Positions 34,185 through 45,028 of a DNA stretch of 64,000 nucleotides are shown piece after piece. The number at the start of each line of letters is the position of its first letter. Position 1 is the stretch's first letter. The notes below the pieces were generated by a model. That model worked only from the letters and a program-made list of their open reading frames with translations, searched no databases and was not told the DNA's origin. The stretch comes from Adiantum capillus-veneris (lineage: Eukaryota; Streptophyta; Polypodiopsida; Polypodiales; Pteridaceae): the NCBI GenBank assembly GCA_014529385.2, contig CM043942.1, forward strand, positions 64,726,184-64,790,183, in the 5' to 3' direction. A program made the translations under genes and the position numbers.

Positions 34185-36338
34185 CATGGCACGCCCCGGT
34201 GGTAGATTTCGCAGAAATCTGACCCGGATCCACATATCCCTTGATAAGAAATCCACCCTCTGCTGCACAACTTCTTCCATACTCTGGTCCTCAGCATTTA
34301 CTTTATGATCCACCAGCTCTGCTTCCTTTACTGCATCTGACTCTGCTGCATCAGCTTTTCCCATTTCCACCTCTTGTGCTCTATCTGCAATCACAGTATC
34401 AATCTGCTCTTCTGCCACTTTCTCCTTAGCTACATCCTGCATCAAAAAACTATTAGTAAAATTCTCCTCTTTCTTTTCTGCCTCTGCAAGCTGCTGTCTC
34501 TGATTCTCTTCCATCTGCTGAACCTGTTGCTTCAAACAGTCTCTCTCCTTTTGCAATTCCTCCACTTTCTTCAACAATTGTGCTTCTATCTCATGCACTA
34601 ACCCTGCCTTTAACACCTCATATGGATACTTAATGACAAATCTCATTCTTTCCTTGGTCTTTTGCCACATCTCCTGTGCAACCAAAGCTAACTGCTGCTT
34701 GAGAATAGACAGTTCTCCTTCTTTCATTAATACTGCACTCAAGCTAATTTCCTCCTGTGCCAACATCTGTTGCTCTAGTATCTGCAAAGGTTCCAATCTC
34801 AACCTCTGCATCTCCACAGTGACCTGTAACTCTGCATTCCTCTTTGCCATGTCTTCCAACTCCAAAGCAACCGCTGCCTCCACTTTCTCAGTCCATTGCT
34901 TAAACTCCCCCAATGATCTCTTCACTTTTGCTAACTCCATCTTCTGTTTCCCCACTGTTTCCTCCATATCCTGCTCATATTTTACTTTCATCATAGCTAT
35001 CTGCTCTTCAAACTCTTTCACCTGTGACACCTGTCCTTTAAACTCCATCAATTTTTCTGCATTCCTTTCAGCTTGCATACTCTGAACCTTCAGCATATTA
35101 TTCTGCTGCCTCACAAATTCTTGCACCTGCTGCAGCATCTGAACTACTTTATCACTGTCCAATTTCCCAGTGTCTACTGATACTCCAGAGACTTCCTCAG
35201 CACTGAAATCTAATCTAGAAAACACTCTGCTGACTGGTTCAGACTTCTTCCTCTTGTTGGATAATGTGAAAGCCTTACCAAGCTTTATTGGTGTTTCCTC
35301 TGCTTTTACCTGCATTGGTGAATCAACATCCATGGTGCCAAATTCTGCAAACTGCATTTTTGCTGTGATTTCTTCAAAGGCCTCTCCTGGAGTATATTTG
35401 GCTCTCACCAAATCCTCATAAGCCTCCATATGCTTAGCATTAAACTTCACAAATCCTGTCTTTTCAGAATGCACCATGATGGGATGCTCAATCTGAACTG
35501 GCTGCTGCTTCTCCTGCACCAGTTTTTCTGCTTTCACAGGCCACCTTGCTTCACCATTCTGTACTCTCTGTGGAAAAAAAAACAATGCTGACAAGTAACC
35601 ACATAACCTACTATTTGCCTGTGTCTTCCTCTTGTCTGAAGAATGAATCTCTGCTGCCAACTTTTCATACACCCAGTGAGCCCAACTCACTTCTCCTCCC
35701 TGCTCTACATAGCTTAATGGTGCAAAGTTTTCTTTTGACATATAATCAAACTTCACAATAAAGCATAGCCTCTCCAAGTACCACTTAAGCTGCTCTCTCC
35801 TAGCATATGCCACATTCTTTAACATGTAATACTGCCTGCCTCCTTCTCTTGGACCAAACTCCTTTTTCAGTGCTTCCTCTGAACACTTTGGAATAGGTGT
35901 ATTAGGATGCAAAGGCAGCTTGAACACCTCAGACACCAACTCCACATTGAGTACCACATGCGGTGACACTCTCCCCTTAGTCTTCCTAAGTATTTCCAAC
36001 TGAGACTTTGCATATACGTTGTTTCTACATTCTTCCCAAGGCAGAATGGCAAACTCATACAATCCTACCTGCTGCAACCATATGGCGTTGTGCTCTACCT
36101 GACAATCTATGTCAACTTTGAAGTCCATAAAAGGGTCCATTAATGCTTGCATCACCTTACCTTCTGACACAAGAGTCGGCGTTGGCGTTTCCTCTTCTGC
36201 AGAGTCACTGTTTTCGTCTGCACTGCTAACGTCAAGCCGCATAGGCAAAGCTTTGCTTCTCAAACGTTGCCCCGAACCTTCGGTCTGCTCCTCATCAGGC
36301 TGTGGTTGCATGGCCATCAATTGCTTTGCTTTCGGCAT
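34179..36338 (-). CDS. Gypsy-4 extra ORF (about 719 codons), unknown coiled-coil protein
   Basis: Downstream of integrase the same frame stays open for another 2.4 kb. The first plausible ATG for a separate protein is at 36338 (MPKAKQLMAMQ); an upstream segment (36340-36650) looks like untranslated DNA that happens to be open. From the N-terminus: an acidic Ser/Glu segment; a globular region of about 200 residues with several Trp (WLQQVGLYEF, REQLKWYLERLCF, VSWAHWVYEKL); a Lys-rich stretch; and a long coiled coil (about residues 390-625, rich in Gln, Glu, Lys, Leu and Met). No transmembrane segment is evident. The frame crosses the polypurine tract and ends at a TGA formed by the first six bases of the LTR. 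I do not recognise a family. It has no stop at all, unlike gag and pol. Confidence 0.7.
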   Translation of the reverse strand: MPKAKQLMAMQPQPDEEQTEGSGQRLRSKALPMRLDVSSADENSDSAEEETPTPTLVSEGKVMQALMDPFMDFKVDIDCQVEHNAIWLQQVGLYEFAILPWEECRNNVYAKSQLEILRKTKGRVSPHVVLNVELVSEVFKLPLHPNTPIPKCSEEALKKEFGPREGGRQYYMLKNVAYARREQLKWYLERLCFIVKFDYMSKENFAPLSYVEQGGEVSWAHWVYEKLAAEIHSSDKRKTQANSRLCGYLSALFFFPQRVQNGEARWPVKAEKLVQEKQQPVQIEHPIMVHSEKTGFVKFNAKHMEAYEDLVRAKYTPGEAFEEITAKMQFAEFGTMDVDSPMQVKAEETPIKLGKAFTLSNKRKKSEPVSRVFSRLDFSAEEVSGVSVDTGKLDSDKVVQMLQQVQEFVRQQNNMLKVQSMQAERNAEKLMEFKGQVSQVKEFEEQIAMMKVKYEQDMEETVGKQKMELAKVKRSLGEFKQWTEKVEAAVALELEDMAKRNAELQVTVEMQRLRLEPLQILEQQMLAQEEISLSAVLMKEGELSILKQQLALVAQEMWQKTKERMRFVIKYPYEVLKAGLVHEIEAQLLKKVEELQKERDCLKQQVQQMEENQRQQLAEAEKKEENFTNSFLMQDVAKEKVAEEQIDTVIADRAQEVEMGKADAAESDAVKEAELVDHKVNAEDQSMEEVVQQRVDFLSRDMWIRVRFLRNLPPGRAMC

Positions 36339-36654
36339 GGCAGGACTGAATAAAGCTTCTTCAAGCGAAAACCCGAATGCTCCGCGCTGCTGCATGTGTA
36401 CTGAACTTTTGTTGCATGTATGATTATACTCGCTGCACCATGCACACATATCTCCACCCGGTATCCTTGAAGTGCTACGAAACTTCTTTTCAGCACACTC
36501 CCCGAAGTTATTAATCGGGCCTAATAATTTCTTATTAAAAATTCCGACTTGGTCAGTTCCGACACAGGTACTCTTCCAACATCTGCAATGTTGAATCGGA
36601 TGTGCACTTTGGAACTGCCTACTTCCTCCAACCTGTGAATTATATGGGATACTA

Positions 36655-39445
36655 TGAAAAGACCTCCTCAAATCCATGCAAGCCAGCATTTTTCCTTTTC
36701 CTTTTGCTGATTCTGAATCTCCTGACTGTAGGGGTATTACAGTCATACAGGCTACACTTGGCCAATCCAAATGAGGTGGCTTTCCCTGAAATTTCTTCAG
36801 CCTGAAACCATTAACTGCCTTTTCCACTCTTGTACCAAACACATCAGCTATGATGAATGTCCCTTGTCCTTTATCCTGCACAATCTGATATGGTCCCTGA
36901 TATCTCAATGACAATTTACCAGGATGTGGTCCCAGCTTAGAGTTGTACAACATTACCCAATCTCCAACCTGAAAGATCTTGAACTTCACATTCTTGGTCA
37001 CCCATGCTTGTCTTCTTCTTTGTATAACTTCAGTAATGTAAGAGCTTACCAACCTATCCTCCTCCAGCTGCAACAGATACTTGCTCCTGTGTAGTACTGA
37101 CAACTTTGGAGACTGCTTCTCTGCTGAGACTCTTAAACTTGGTACCACAAACTCCATAGGCACCACAGCTTCCAGCCCATACACCAGCTTGAATGGTGTC
37201 ATACCAGTAGTGACTTTGAAAGCTGTTCTAAAGGACCATAAGGCAGAATCCAACTTATCATCCCAATCCTTCTGATTCTCTGTCACAATCTTCTTCAAAA
37301 TCCTTACCAGTGTTTTGTTGGAGCTCTCAGCTTGACCATTAGCCTGTGGATGATATGCTGTAGACTTCTTGTGCATAATCATATGTGTCCTTATTAGCTC
37401 TGAAATTACTTCATTCAGAAAATGAGTTCCTCTGTCACTTACCAGCTCCACTGGACACCCAAACCTGGTCATAATGTTATGATAAAGAAATCTGGCCACA
37501 CTTGAAGCTTTATTATCCTTCAATGCTACTGCTTCTACCCACTTAGTGCAATAATCTGTAGCCACTAAAATGTATCTGCATCCCCTCTTGGAAGTTGGTT
37601 TGACAGGTCCTACAAAGTCCAAACCCCACTTTTGAAAAGGTTCCAAAGGCAAAATAGGATGATCCCCCATCCTATCCCTGTTTGAATCAGGTTGACCTGT
37701 TTTCTGACAAATTACACATCTTTTGGCATAATCATGTGCATCCTTTAAAACTGTGGGCCACCATAATCCTGTCTGCAAAATCTTCTTCCCTGTAATATCT
37801 CCAGAGAAATGCCCTCCTGCTGTGCTTGAATGTGCTTCCTGCAAGACTGCACTTTGCTCAAATTCTGGCACACATCTTCTTATCACTTGATCAATGCCTT
37901 TCTTATATAGTGCCCCTGCAATAACTAAATAGGGTCTGGTTTTCAGTGCAAATTTTCTTCTCTGATCAGCATTGAACTCCCTTGGTATAGTTCCATCAGT
38001 CAAAAACATCAGCAATTGATCATACCAAGACTCAGTCACAGTAGTCTGCACATCAAACAGCTGAGCATCAGGAAGTGCATCATCTACCCCAGTAGGTGCT
38101 TCACCTGTTTCAATCCTGCTTAGATAATCTGCAATTACATGCTCCTTCCCAGGAGTATGCTCAATCTGAAAGTCAAACTCCTGCAACAACAACATCCATC
38201 TTGCAAGCCTTCCAGTAAGAAGTGGCTTCTTGATCAAATACAACAAGGCCTAATGATCAACATGAAAAACTATCTTGTTCCCCAACAAGTAATGCCTGAA
38301 CTTATTCAATGCATATACCATCCCTAAAGCTTCTCTTTCTGTCACAGGATAGTTTCTTTCTGCACCTGTGAGAACCCTGCTTGCATAGTACACAGGTCTG
38401 AACCATCCCTTCTCCTTCTCCTGCATCAGTACAGCTCCTATTACTATATCCGACGCATCAACAAACACATGAAAAGGCAATGACCAATCAGGTGGCTGCA
38501 AAATTGGTGCTACTGATATCATTTTCTTCAACATCTGAAATGATTTCTGCTGAGGTTCATCCCATACAAATGCCACGTCCTTCTTTGTTAATTGAGTTAA
38601 TGGCAAGCATACATTAGACAAATACCTCAAATATCTGGAGTGCCACTTTGTCTGTCCAACAAACCTCATTAACTCTTTAACATTGGTAGGAACTGGTGCT
38701 GCTTGAATGGCTTCTATTTTCTTGCATCTATAGCCATTCCTGCTTCTGACACCACATGTCCTAAAAGTATTCCACTCCTCACAGCAATTACACTTTTATA
38801 AGGATTCAGAGCCATCCTGAATTGTCTGCATCTTTCAAAACAGAGCTTCAGATGTAGCAGATGTTTATCCTTCTTTCCAAACACTGAGAAATCATCCACA
38901 AAGACTCTCATAAAGTCTTGTAAGTAAGGTTCAAACACCTTATGAGCAACAAAATTAAATGAAGGTGGTCCATTGGTTAACCCAAAACTCATCACTGTGT
39001 ATGCAAAGGCTCCCCATTCAGTTATAAAAGCTGTTTTATGCTGATCCGACTCAGCAACACTAATCTGATTATAACCAGAAAAACCATCCAAAAAGCTGTA
39101 CATTTCATGACCAGCTACTGCATCCAACACAACATCACAAAATGGCATAGGAAAGGGATCAGTAATGGTTGCTGCATTCAATTTTCTATAATCCACACAT
39201 ACTCTTAAAGCTCCATTTTTCTTTGGCACAACCAGTATAGGAGACAACCATGATACTTCATGTACAGGTTTAATGAACCCTACTGCCAGGAGCTTATCAA
39301 GCTCCTCCTTCACCTGTTTGGCAAAGTTAGGATTCATTCTATATCTTTGCTGCACAATTGGTTTTGCACCCTCTTTCAAATTAATCCTATGCTGATGTAG
39401 TGCTGGGTCAATGCCTCTCACCTGAGAATAATCCCAACCAATAAT
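36655..39445 (-). pseudogene. Gypsy-4 reverse transcriptase, RNase H and integrase
   Basis: RT (39421-38714): GIDPALHQHRI, SPILVVPKKNGALRVCVDYR, FVDD catalytic site (about 38890) and LLGHVVSEAG. A frame change at about 38710 is followed by RNase H with FVDASDIVIGAVL, TEREALGMVYALNKFRHYLLG and HVDH, then a TAG at 38250-38252 in place of the expected Gln of DHQALLYL. Integrase (about 38070-36850): H-H-C-C finger ending CVICQKTGQ, catalytic Asp in WGLDFVGP, Asp in VSDRGTHF, Glu in NGQAESSNKT, and a GPY module LRYQGPYQIV. The products copy and insert the element. The frame then runs on into the extra ORF without a stop. Confidence 0.93.
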
Positions 39446-39531
39446 TGCAACAGCTGTGCCAAAAATTCCCCTTGAATGTGTGCACTCACTCTGACCATTC
39501 TTGGTTCTGCCTCTGTTCCGAAATTTAGCTC

Positions 39532-40773
39532 CTAAAGCTCCTCCTTTTCTACCCTGCTTGATGCCCCAAACTTCTTTTCATAAATTTTCTCAGCCATATC
39601 CCTGGCCTCCTTTTCTTCCTGCTGAATCTGTTCCTTATCAGACATAGCATATTTCTGGTCCACCAACTGTAACAGTTCCTTACCCTGCACTGTCTGTCCT
39701 GGTGCTAAACCTGTATCTGGCTCATCCTGTTCCTTACCTTGCTGTAACATGCTTTCCACATCTACTTCAAACACAGGTACAACAGTTGGATTGGCCTTCA
39801 AGAACTCTTCCTCTTGGTCATCTGTGACCTCATCAGCAAAATTAATAGTCTGAGCAAACAGTGGTTTCTCACTTAATGGAACCATCTTCCTTCCCCTCAT
39901 AGGTATGGTTACTTTCTTTTTCCCTTTTTTCAATATGACAACATTTTCTCCCCAGTCCTGTCTTACTTTAGCCAATCTGAACCAAGGCCTTCCTAATAGC
40001 ATTTCATATGCAGCTGCTGAGTCTGACATTCTGAGTACCACAAAATTAACAAAAAAGGATAATCCTGACACCTGAATTTCCTGTGCTTTGAGAATTCCCA
40101 AAGGTTGTACCCTAGATTGGTCTGCCATTTTCACCTGAAAAGGTGCTGGAGCCATAGCTCCCAACTCCATTCTTTTGTACACTGCCTCTGGTAAAATATT
40201 CACCCCAGAGCCTCCATCCAATAACACATCATCAAAATTTTCTCCAAGAAAGTGTACTTTAATAACTGGTACCACAAAGTCCACATCTGCTGGATCAATT
40301 CTATTTGCTGCTGCTGGATAAAACTGCCTGTCCATTGTGCCAAGTCCATTCAGGTTCTGCAGCTTTCTGAACAATCTGTCTTTGAAAGCTGGAACCAATT
40401 GCAACAACTGATCCAAAGATAATTGAAGAGGTGAGCTAATAAGTATTTCAAACCAATCCTTATCCTGTTTATTTTCCACCTCCTTACTCCCTTTATTCTG
40501 CTCTTCCTTTTCTTTTGGGTCATCCTCAATATCCACCTGCTTTGCCTGGTGTTTGGCAATCCTTTTTGTAACCTGGTCTCTTACCCCTTTTTGCTCCTTC
40601 CAATCCAAAGGTGCTTTATCCTTAGACCTAGTCACTGCTAGAACTTCAACATGATCCTCCTGCACACATTGGTTACAGTCACAAGCCCATTGATGTTCCT
40701 CTTCATTCCCTTGCTGCTCCTGTTCTTGGTCAGTATCTTGCATCTGCTTATCTTGAGAAAACACATCAAACAA
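39532..40773 (-). pseudogene. Gypsy-4 aspartic protease region
   Basis: The frame continues directly from gag past the TAG at 40810-40812. An acidic stretch is followed by the protease: VLLDGGSGVNILPEAVY (about 40190-40240) carries the active-site Asp in a DGGSG version instead of DTG or DSG, and YEMLLGRPWFRLAKV (about 39960-40005) marks the C-terminal part of the fold. A charged linker leads to RT. The final TAG at 39532-39534 again replaces a likely CAG, and a frame change near 39430 precedes RT. Confidence 0.85.
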
Positions 40774-40809
40774 GATTACATTTGCCTGAGCTGCTGGCTG
40801 ATTTTGCTG

Positions 40810-42224
40810 CTACTGCTGTTGCTGCTGTTGCTGATTTTCAGGTTGATTGGGCTGATTATATCTCACAATGGGCATTCCCCTTTCTTCCCTATGCTTCACC
40901 CATAAAGCACAATTGGGACCTACCCAGTGATCTGGTGCACCACAGTACACACAGGGTCTCCTATTATTATTGTTCTCCTGCTCTCTCCAAGGAGGTCTAG
41001 GAGGTCTTGTCCTCTGAAATGGTGGTCTTCCCCTAAATGGTACTGCTTGATTTGCTCCAATTTCTGGTCTTCCTCTTCCTATGTTAGGTGCTGTCTGCCC
41101 TCTATTCTTTGGATTATACCAACAGCTAGCAGTACTATGTCCATCCCTTTCACAAATGTGACAATACACTTTTTCTTTAGGTGCTACAAGAGAATAACCA
41201 AACTTTTTAAGTTTGCCTACCAAATCTTGCTCAATACTCTGCTTTTGCTTGACTTTCCTCTTCTTACTGCTCTGTTTCTTCTTTCTTTTTTCTGTTTCCT
41301 CATCACTGTCTGATGGTGAGTCTGATCTAAGTTCCCACTGGAATCTGTGTCTTCAGATGCTTCTTCCGAATCTGAGTCACTGTCTTCTTTTCCTTTTGCT
41401 TTGGTCATGCCAAGTCTCTTCTCCACCCTTGCAGCAGCAGTAACAAGGTCATCCAGACCTCCAGCAATATCAATGATAGCTACTGCTCCCTTTAAGCTGC
41501 TTCTCAATCCTTTCAAAAATTAACCTGCTAACATTTCATTAGTGGGTCTTTCATTCCCCTGCAATCTTTCTACTAAAATTCTGAACTTCTGTGCATAGTC
41601 TTCAACCAGCATCTTATTTTGCTTAATGTCTCTGAGTTTTCTCAGAACATCAGTCGGAGTCTTCTCCTTTCTAAATCTCTGCAGAAATGCCTGCTTCAAA
41701 GCATTATAAGTAGAAAAATGTGCAATGCCATATTGGCTGAACCAACTCATGGCCTTTCCTTCCAATGTGGCAGCAAACTGTTCCATCTTCACTCCATCAA
41801 CATACATCACCTGATAGCCACTTGCCTGCCACTTAGTTTCAAACTGTGCCACATGACAGTCAGCATCTTCCTTACTCCCTGCTCTAAACTTGGCTGCCTT
41901 GACCTTTGGGTTGGGTGGTGGTTGAGCCATTGGAATGGGTTGTGGTGGTCTCCTAGGTCTTTGCCTGGTAGCCCCCTGAAGTGGGTCAAACTGGATTCTT
42001 CTCCTGGTGGTTCTTCTTGCCAGGAATAAAGCTCCAATAAATTGCCTCACTCTCTCTTCTCCTGCTGCTCCTGATCCTACCCCTCCTTGGTCTACAGGTT
42101 GCTGCCCCTGAGCATCGGGTGATTGCTGATTGTCATGATCATAGTTAAATGGATCAATGTTTCCAGCCTATGATTGAGCCCTTGTGTAGTACACTCTTCC
42201 TACTCTCCTGTCTCCCTCTGACAT
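40810..42224 (-). pseudogene. Gypsy-4 gag with two zinc knuckles
   Basis: An ATG at 42224 starts the frame, 26 bp past the primer site. The gag core (about 41530-41900) contains MEQFAATLEGKAMSWF, FLQRFRKEKTP and EDYAQKFRILVERL. A Ser/Asp/Glu-rich part follows, then a frame change near 41220 and two CCHC-type knuckles: CHICERDGHSTASC (canonical) and CVYCGAPDHWVGPNC (one extra residue before the last Cys). It ends in a glutamine run. Stops at 42168-42170 (TAG), 41520-41522 (TAA) and 40810-40812 (TAG) all sit where Gln is expected from context, so each is explained by one C-to-T change. The protein forms the particle and binds element RNA. Confidence 0.88.
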
Positions 42225-42249
42225 GCATCATTACTTAAAAATAAACGTT

Positions 42250-42266
42250 AACCCAGCGGATCGCCA
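42250..42266 (-). promoter_or_regulatory. Gypsy-4 primer binding site
   Basis: The minus strand reads TGGCGATCCGCTGGGTT four bases after the 5' LTR, the right place and form (TGG start) for pairing with a tRNA 3' CCA end. I did not identify which tRNA. Confidence 0.6.
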
Positions 42267-42270
42267 AATG

Positions 42271-42648
42271 TGTTGTGGGTTAGGTCAACACATGAACATC
42301 ATACACAGCAAGAATAACCATCTACTCCACCATACTTCATTACTAACAATTCAGACACAGTAAACATGACTACTCAAAAATATCAGAGTAAGCAGAGAAT
42401 ACACTGAATAGTTGCTGCACTGCACCATCATCATCACATTCATATCAGAGAACAGATACATCGTGCGCAGATACATTCCCCACTTATATAGATAAATCCG
42501 ACTTAACTACCCAGTCACAAGACATTCAGCAGATTGCAACTGAAAGACAGTTACATCCGACTTAGCAAAATACAGCTCAGTAAATATCCGATAAGTTAAA
42601 ATCCGACTTAGCTATTCAGAGTTAGTTTCTAACATGTGCCTCTCAACA
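42271..42648 (-). repeat. Gypsy-4 5' LTR
   Basis: 378 bp; on the minus strand CTATATAAGTGGGG (around 42480-42494) is a good promoter TATA. The five differences from the other LTR are three C/T transitions and two changes involving G. Confidence 0.95.
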
Positions 42649-42653
42649 CCTAC

Positions 42654-44804
42654 AAAAGCTTTGTAGTCTATTACTCCATATGAAGCATGGCATGATAGAA
42701 AGCCTACAATTGAGCACATGCGTGTTTTTGGCTATTTCGCATATGCTTTGGTGCCACAAACACAGCGCAAAAAATTGGATGATAAGGCTGTCGAATGTAT
42801 TTTTGTTGGTTATAGTGTTGAAAGCAAAGGTTACAGGTTGTATCATCTGCAAGCAAAATGTATTCTAGTTTCATGGGATGTAGTGTTTGTGGAGGATTCT
42901 GTTTAGCCCTTGCTGTCATGTACTAGAGATAGTAATGTAAGCTCACAAGACATTTATGACACTTTGTTGCCTCTTTCGAGTGGTGGAAATACGAATGTAA
43001 GTTCCAATGAGGCAAATGTACAGCATATGGGTGTTTTTGAAAATGTAACAGATCAACGAATTATTGATGCAGATGTACCTGATGTACTTGATGAAGAAAG
43101 GACTAAAAATGAGCAGGCTAAAGGTATGCCAAAATGGCTGGTGCACAATTTGTGTGGCAATAAATTGGATGCACCTTTGTCTAGTCGTACTCATTCAGGC
43201 TCTCGCCATGCATCTTATGCATGAGATTGTTATGCTTTGGCTATGTCTAGCTTACATGATGTTGAAGAGCCTCTGTCTTTTGATGAAGCACAGAATTTAA
43301 AAAATTGGATGGCTGCCATGCAATCGGAATATGATGCACTTATAGAAAATGACACATAGACATTATGTGATTTGTCTCTTGGAAAAAAGGCCATTGGTAG
43401 AAGTGGGTTTACAAGTTGAAACGCAAGCCAGATGGTGAGATCGATTGCTATAAGGCTTGACTTGCTGCAAAGGGTTATGCACAACAAAAAGGCATAGATT
43501 ATGAAGAGACTTTTTCTCCCACTTGTCGTATGACTACTGCGTGTTTTCTATGTGCATTGGCAGCTCATTTTGGTTGGGATGTACATTAATCAGACATTGT
43601 TACTGCTTTCTTGAATGGTGATATATTTGAGGAAGTTTATGTAACGTAGCCTCGTGGTTTTGTCATAGAAGGACAAGAGGACAAAGTGTGCATATGTAAG
43701 AAAGCTTTGTATGGATTGAAGCAATCTCCTCGTGCTTGGTAGGAGAAAGCAGACACTCATTTGGTTAGACGAGGCTTTCGTAATAGTCCAACAGAAAGCA
43801 CATTGTATGTAAAGGATGAGGGTGATGTACTTCTCATTGTGGTTCTTTATGTTGATGATTTGCTGATCACTGGACCAAATGAGAGACATATTACTGAATT
43901 TAAGGCTGATTTGAATGCTACTTTCAAGATGAAATATTTGGGGATGTTGCATCACTTCTTAAGTATACAATTTAAGCAATGTGATGGTGGTATTTCCTTG
44001 TGTCAAAAAAGTTACCTAGAGACATTGCTATGTAAGTTTGGACTTGAGGATTGCAAACCTATTGCCACTCCCGTGGAAATAGGTTTGGAGTTGATTCTAC
44101 ATGATGCTGGCGATCCTGTTGATGTCACTCTTTATCAAACTGTTGTTGGATGCCTCATTCATGTATGCAACATGAGGCCGGATATTCAGTTTGCAGTCTC
44201 ACAGGTCAACAGATTTATGCATAGCCTCGGGTCTAAGAATTGGAAGACTGTGAAGAGGATTTTCCGCTACCTTAGTGACACTTTACATCCTAGCTTGTTT
44301 TATCCCAAGGGGGGATCATTGCCGCCAGACCTACATGGTTTTTTGAACTCAAATTGGGCTGGTTGGTTTGACACGTGAGTGTCCACAAGTGTTTTTTGTT
44401 TCATGCTTGGCAGTTTATGTATATGATGGTTGAGCAAGAAGCAACCTATTGTGGACACTTTGAGTTTTGAGGCTGAGTATAGGGCAGTCTTCACAGCTAG
44501 AGTTGAGTGTATATGTCTCAGACTCCTTATGGCTGATTTGGGTGTTGGACAGGACACTGCCAAAATTATATACACTCACAGTCACAACGCATTGGCAAAT
44601 GCAAGGAACCTAGTTGTTCATGCTCGCATAAAGCACATTGAGCTGCATTACCACTATGTCAAGGAGAGGCTCTCACCAGGAGAGATGAACTTGGCTTATG
44701 TGCCAACACACGACAACCTTGCAGATCTTTTCACAAAGGCATTGTCTCGTGAGAAGCTTGAAGCTTTCCACAAAGCTTTGGGATTACTCCCCTTTGTGGA
44801 CTGA
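42654..44804 (+). pseudogene. Copia-1 integrase end, reverse transcriptase and RNase H
   Basis: This resumes the reading interrupted at 33806: EHMRVFGYFAYALVP, a variable linker, then RT with the catalytic YVDD (about 43850) inside VVLYVDDLLITGPN, and RNase H with EAEYRAVF and ADLFTKALSREK (44460-44760). Stops occur at 42904-42906 (Gln in Copia-3), 43222-43224, 43357-43359 and elsewhere, and at least two frame changes near 43400-43740. The stop after LLPFVD (44802-44804) appears to be the natural end, 65 bp before the polypurine tract. Confidence 0.9.
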
Positions 44805-44879
44805 TCATGTCCTCATGGCATGGCACTTCCCTTTACTCCTGTGCCAGCTCTCGTTCACCGCATCACTCTAGGGGGGATT

Positions 44880-45028
44880 TGTTACCATATGCATGTGGTA
44901 GTGATGTGTGTGAACACACTAGGACCACCGGGGCATTTTTTCCCTCTTTAGGAGGTTTTTCCCCCGAGCCTTGAGCTTCCTTGTCTTCTTCAAGCTGTGT
45001 GCGTTTCTCTGCAACCCTAATTCCAATA
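44880..45028 (+). repeat. Copia-1 3' LTR, internally deleted
   Basis: Starts TGTTACCATATGCATG after the polypurine tract and ends CCTAATTCCAATA (last bases changed from ACA). The central part with the TATA box, present in the 5' LTR, is missing. Confidence 0.85.

Larger units (their letters stand above)
33807..42648 (-). mobile_element. Gypsy-4: complete, recent Ty3/gypsy element (8.84 kb) with an extra ORF
   Basis: Two 378-bp LTRs (33807-34184 and 42271-42648) start TGTTG and end CAACA and differ at only 5 sites by eye. The element is flanked by a perfect 5-bp target duplication CCTAC (33802-33806 and 42649-42653) that lies within the Copia-1 integrase codons. It reads on the minus strand: 5' LTR at 42271-42648, primer site, gag, protease, RT, RNase H, integrase, extra ORF, polypurine tract, 3' LTR. 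Coding is interrupted by a handful of stops and frame changes only, fitting a young but defective copy. Confidence 0.97.
31259..45028 (+). mobile_element. Copia-1: Ty1/copia element, itself split by Gypsy-4
   Basis: Left LTR 31259-31485 (227 bp), right LTR 44880-45028 (149 bp, shortened by an internal deletion of about 75 bp). The first base of the left LTR is C instead of T. Flanks are GGAGT (31254-31258) and GGAAT (45029-45033), a 5-bp target duplication with one transition. TGGTATCAGAG at 31488-31498 is the initiator-methionine tRNA primer site; CTAGGGGGGAT at 44869-44879 is the polypurine tract. Domain order gag, protease, integrase, RT, RNase H is that of copia. The family is the same as Copia-2 and Copia-3. 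Confidence 0.92.

Noticed and set aside
34374-35085. Plus-strand ORFs opposite the Gypsy-4 extra ORF
   Set aside because: They are mirror frames of the coiled-coil coding strand, with Leu/Ser/Cys-rich composition typical of such shadows.
34179-38246. One 1355-residue polyprotein as a single mature protein
   Set aside because: The open frame joins RNase H end, integrase, an apparently non-coding stretch and the extra ORF; its first codon is not an ATG. I treat the extra ORF as starting at 36338.
33807-42648. Endogenous pararetrovirus (caulimovirid)
   Set aside because: It has perfect LTRs, target duplication, integrase and no movement-protein domain, so it is a gypsy retrotransposon.
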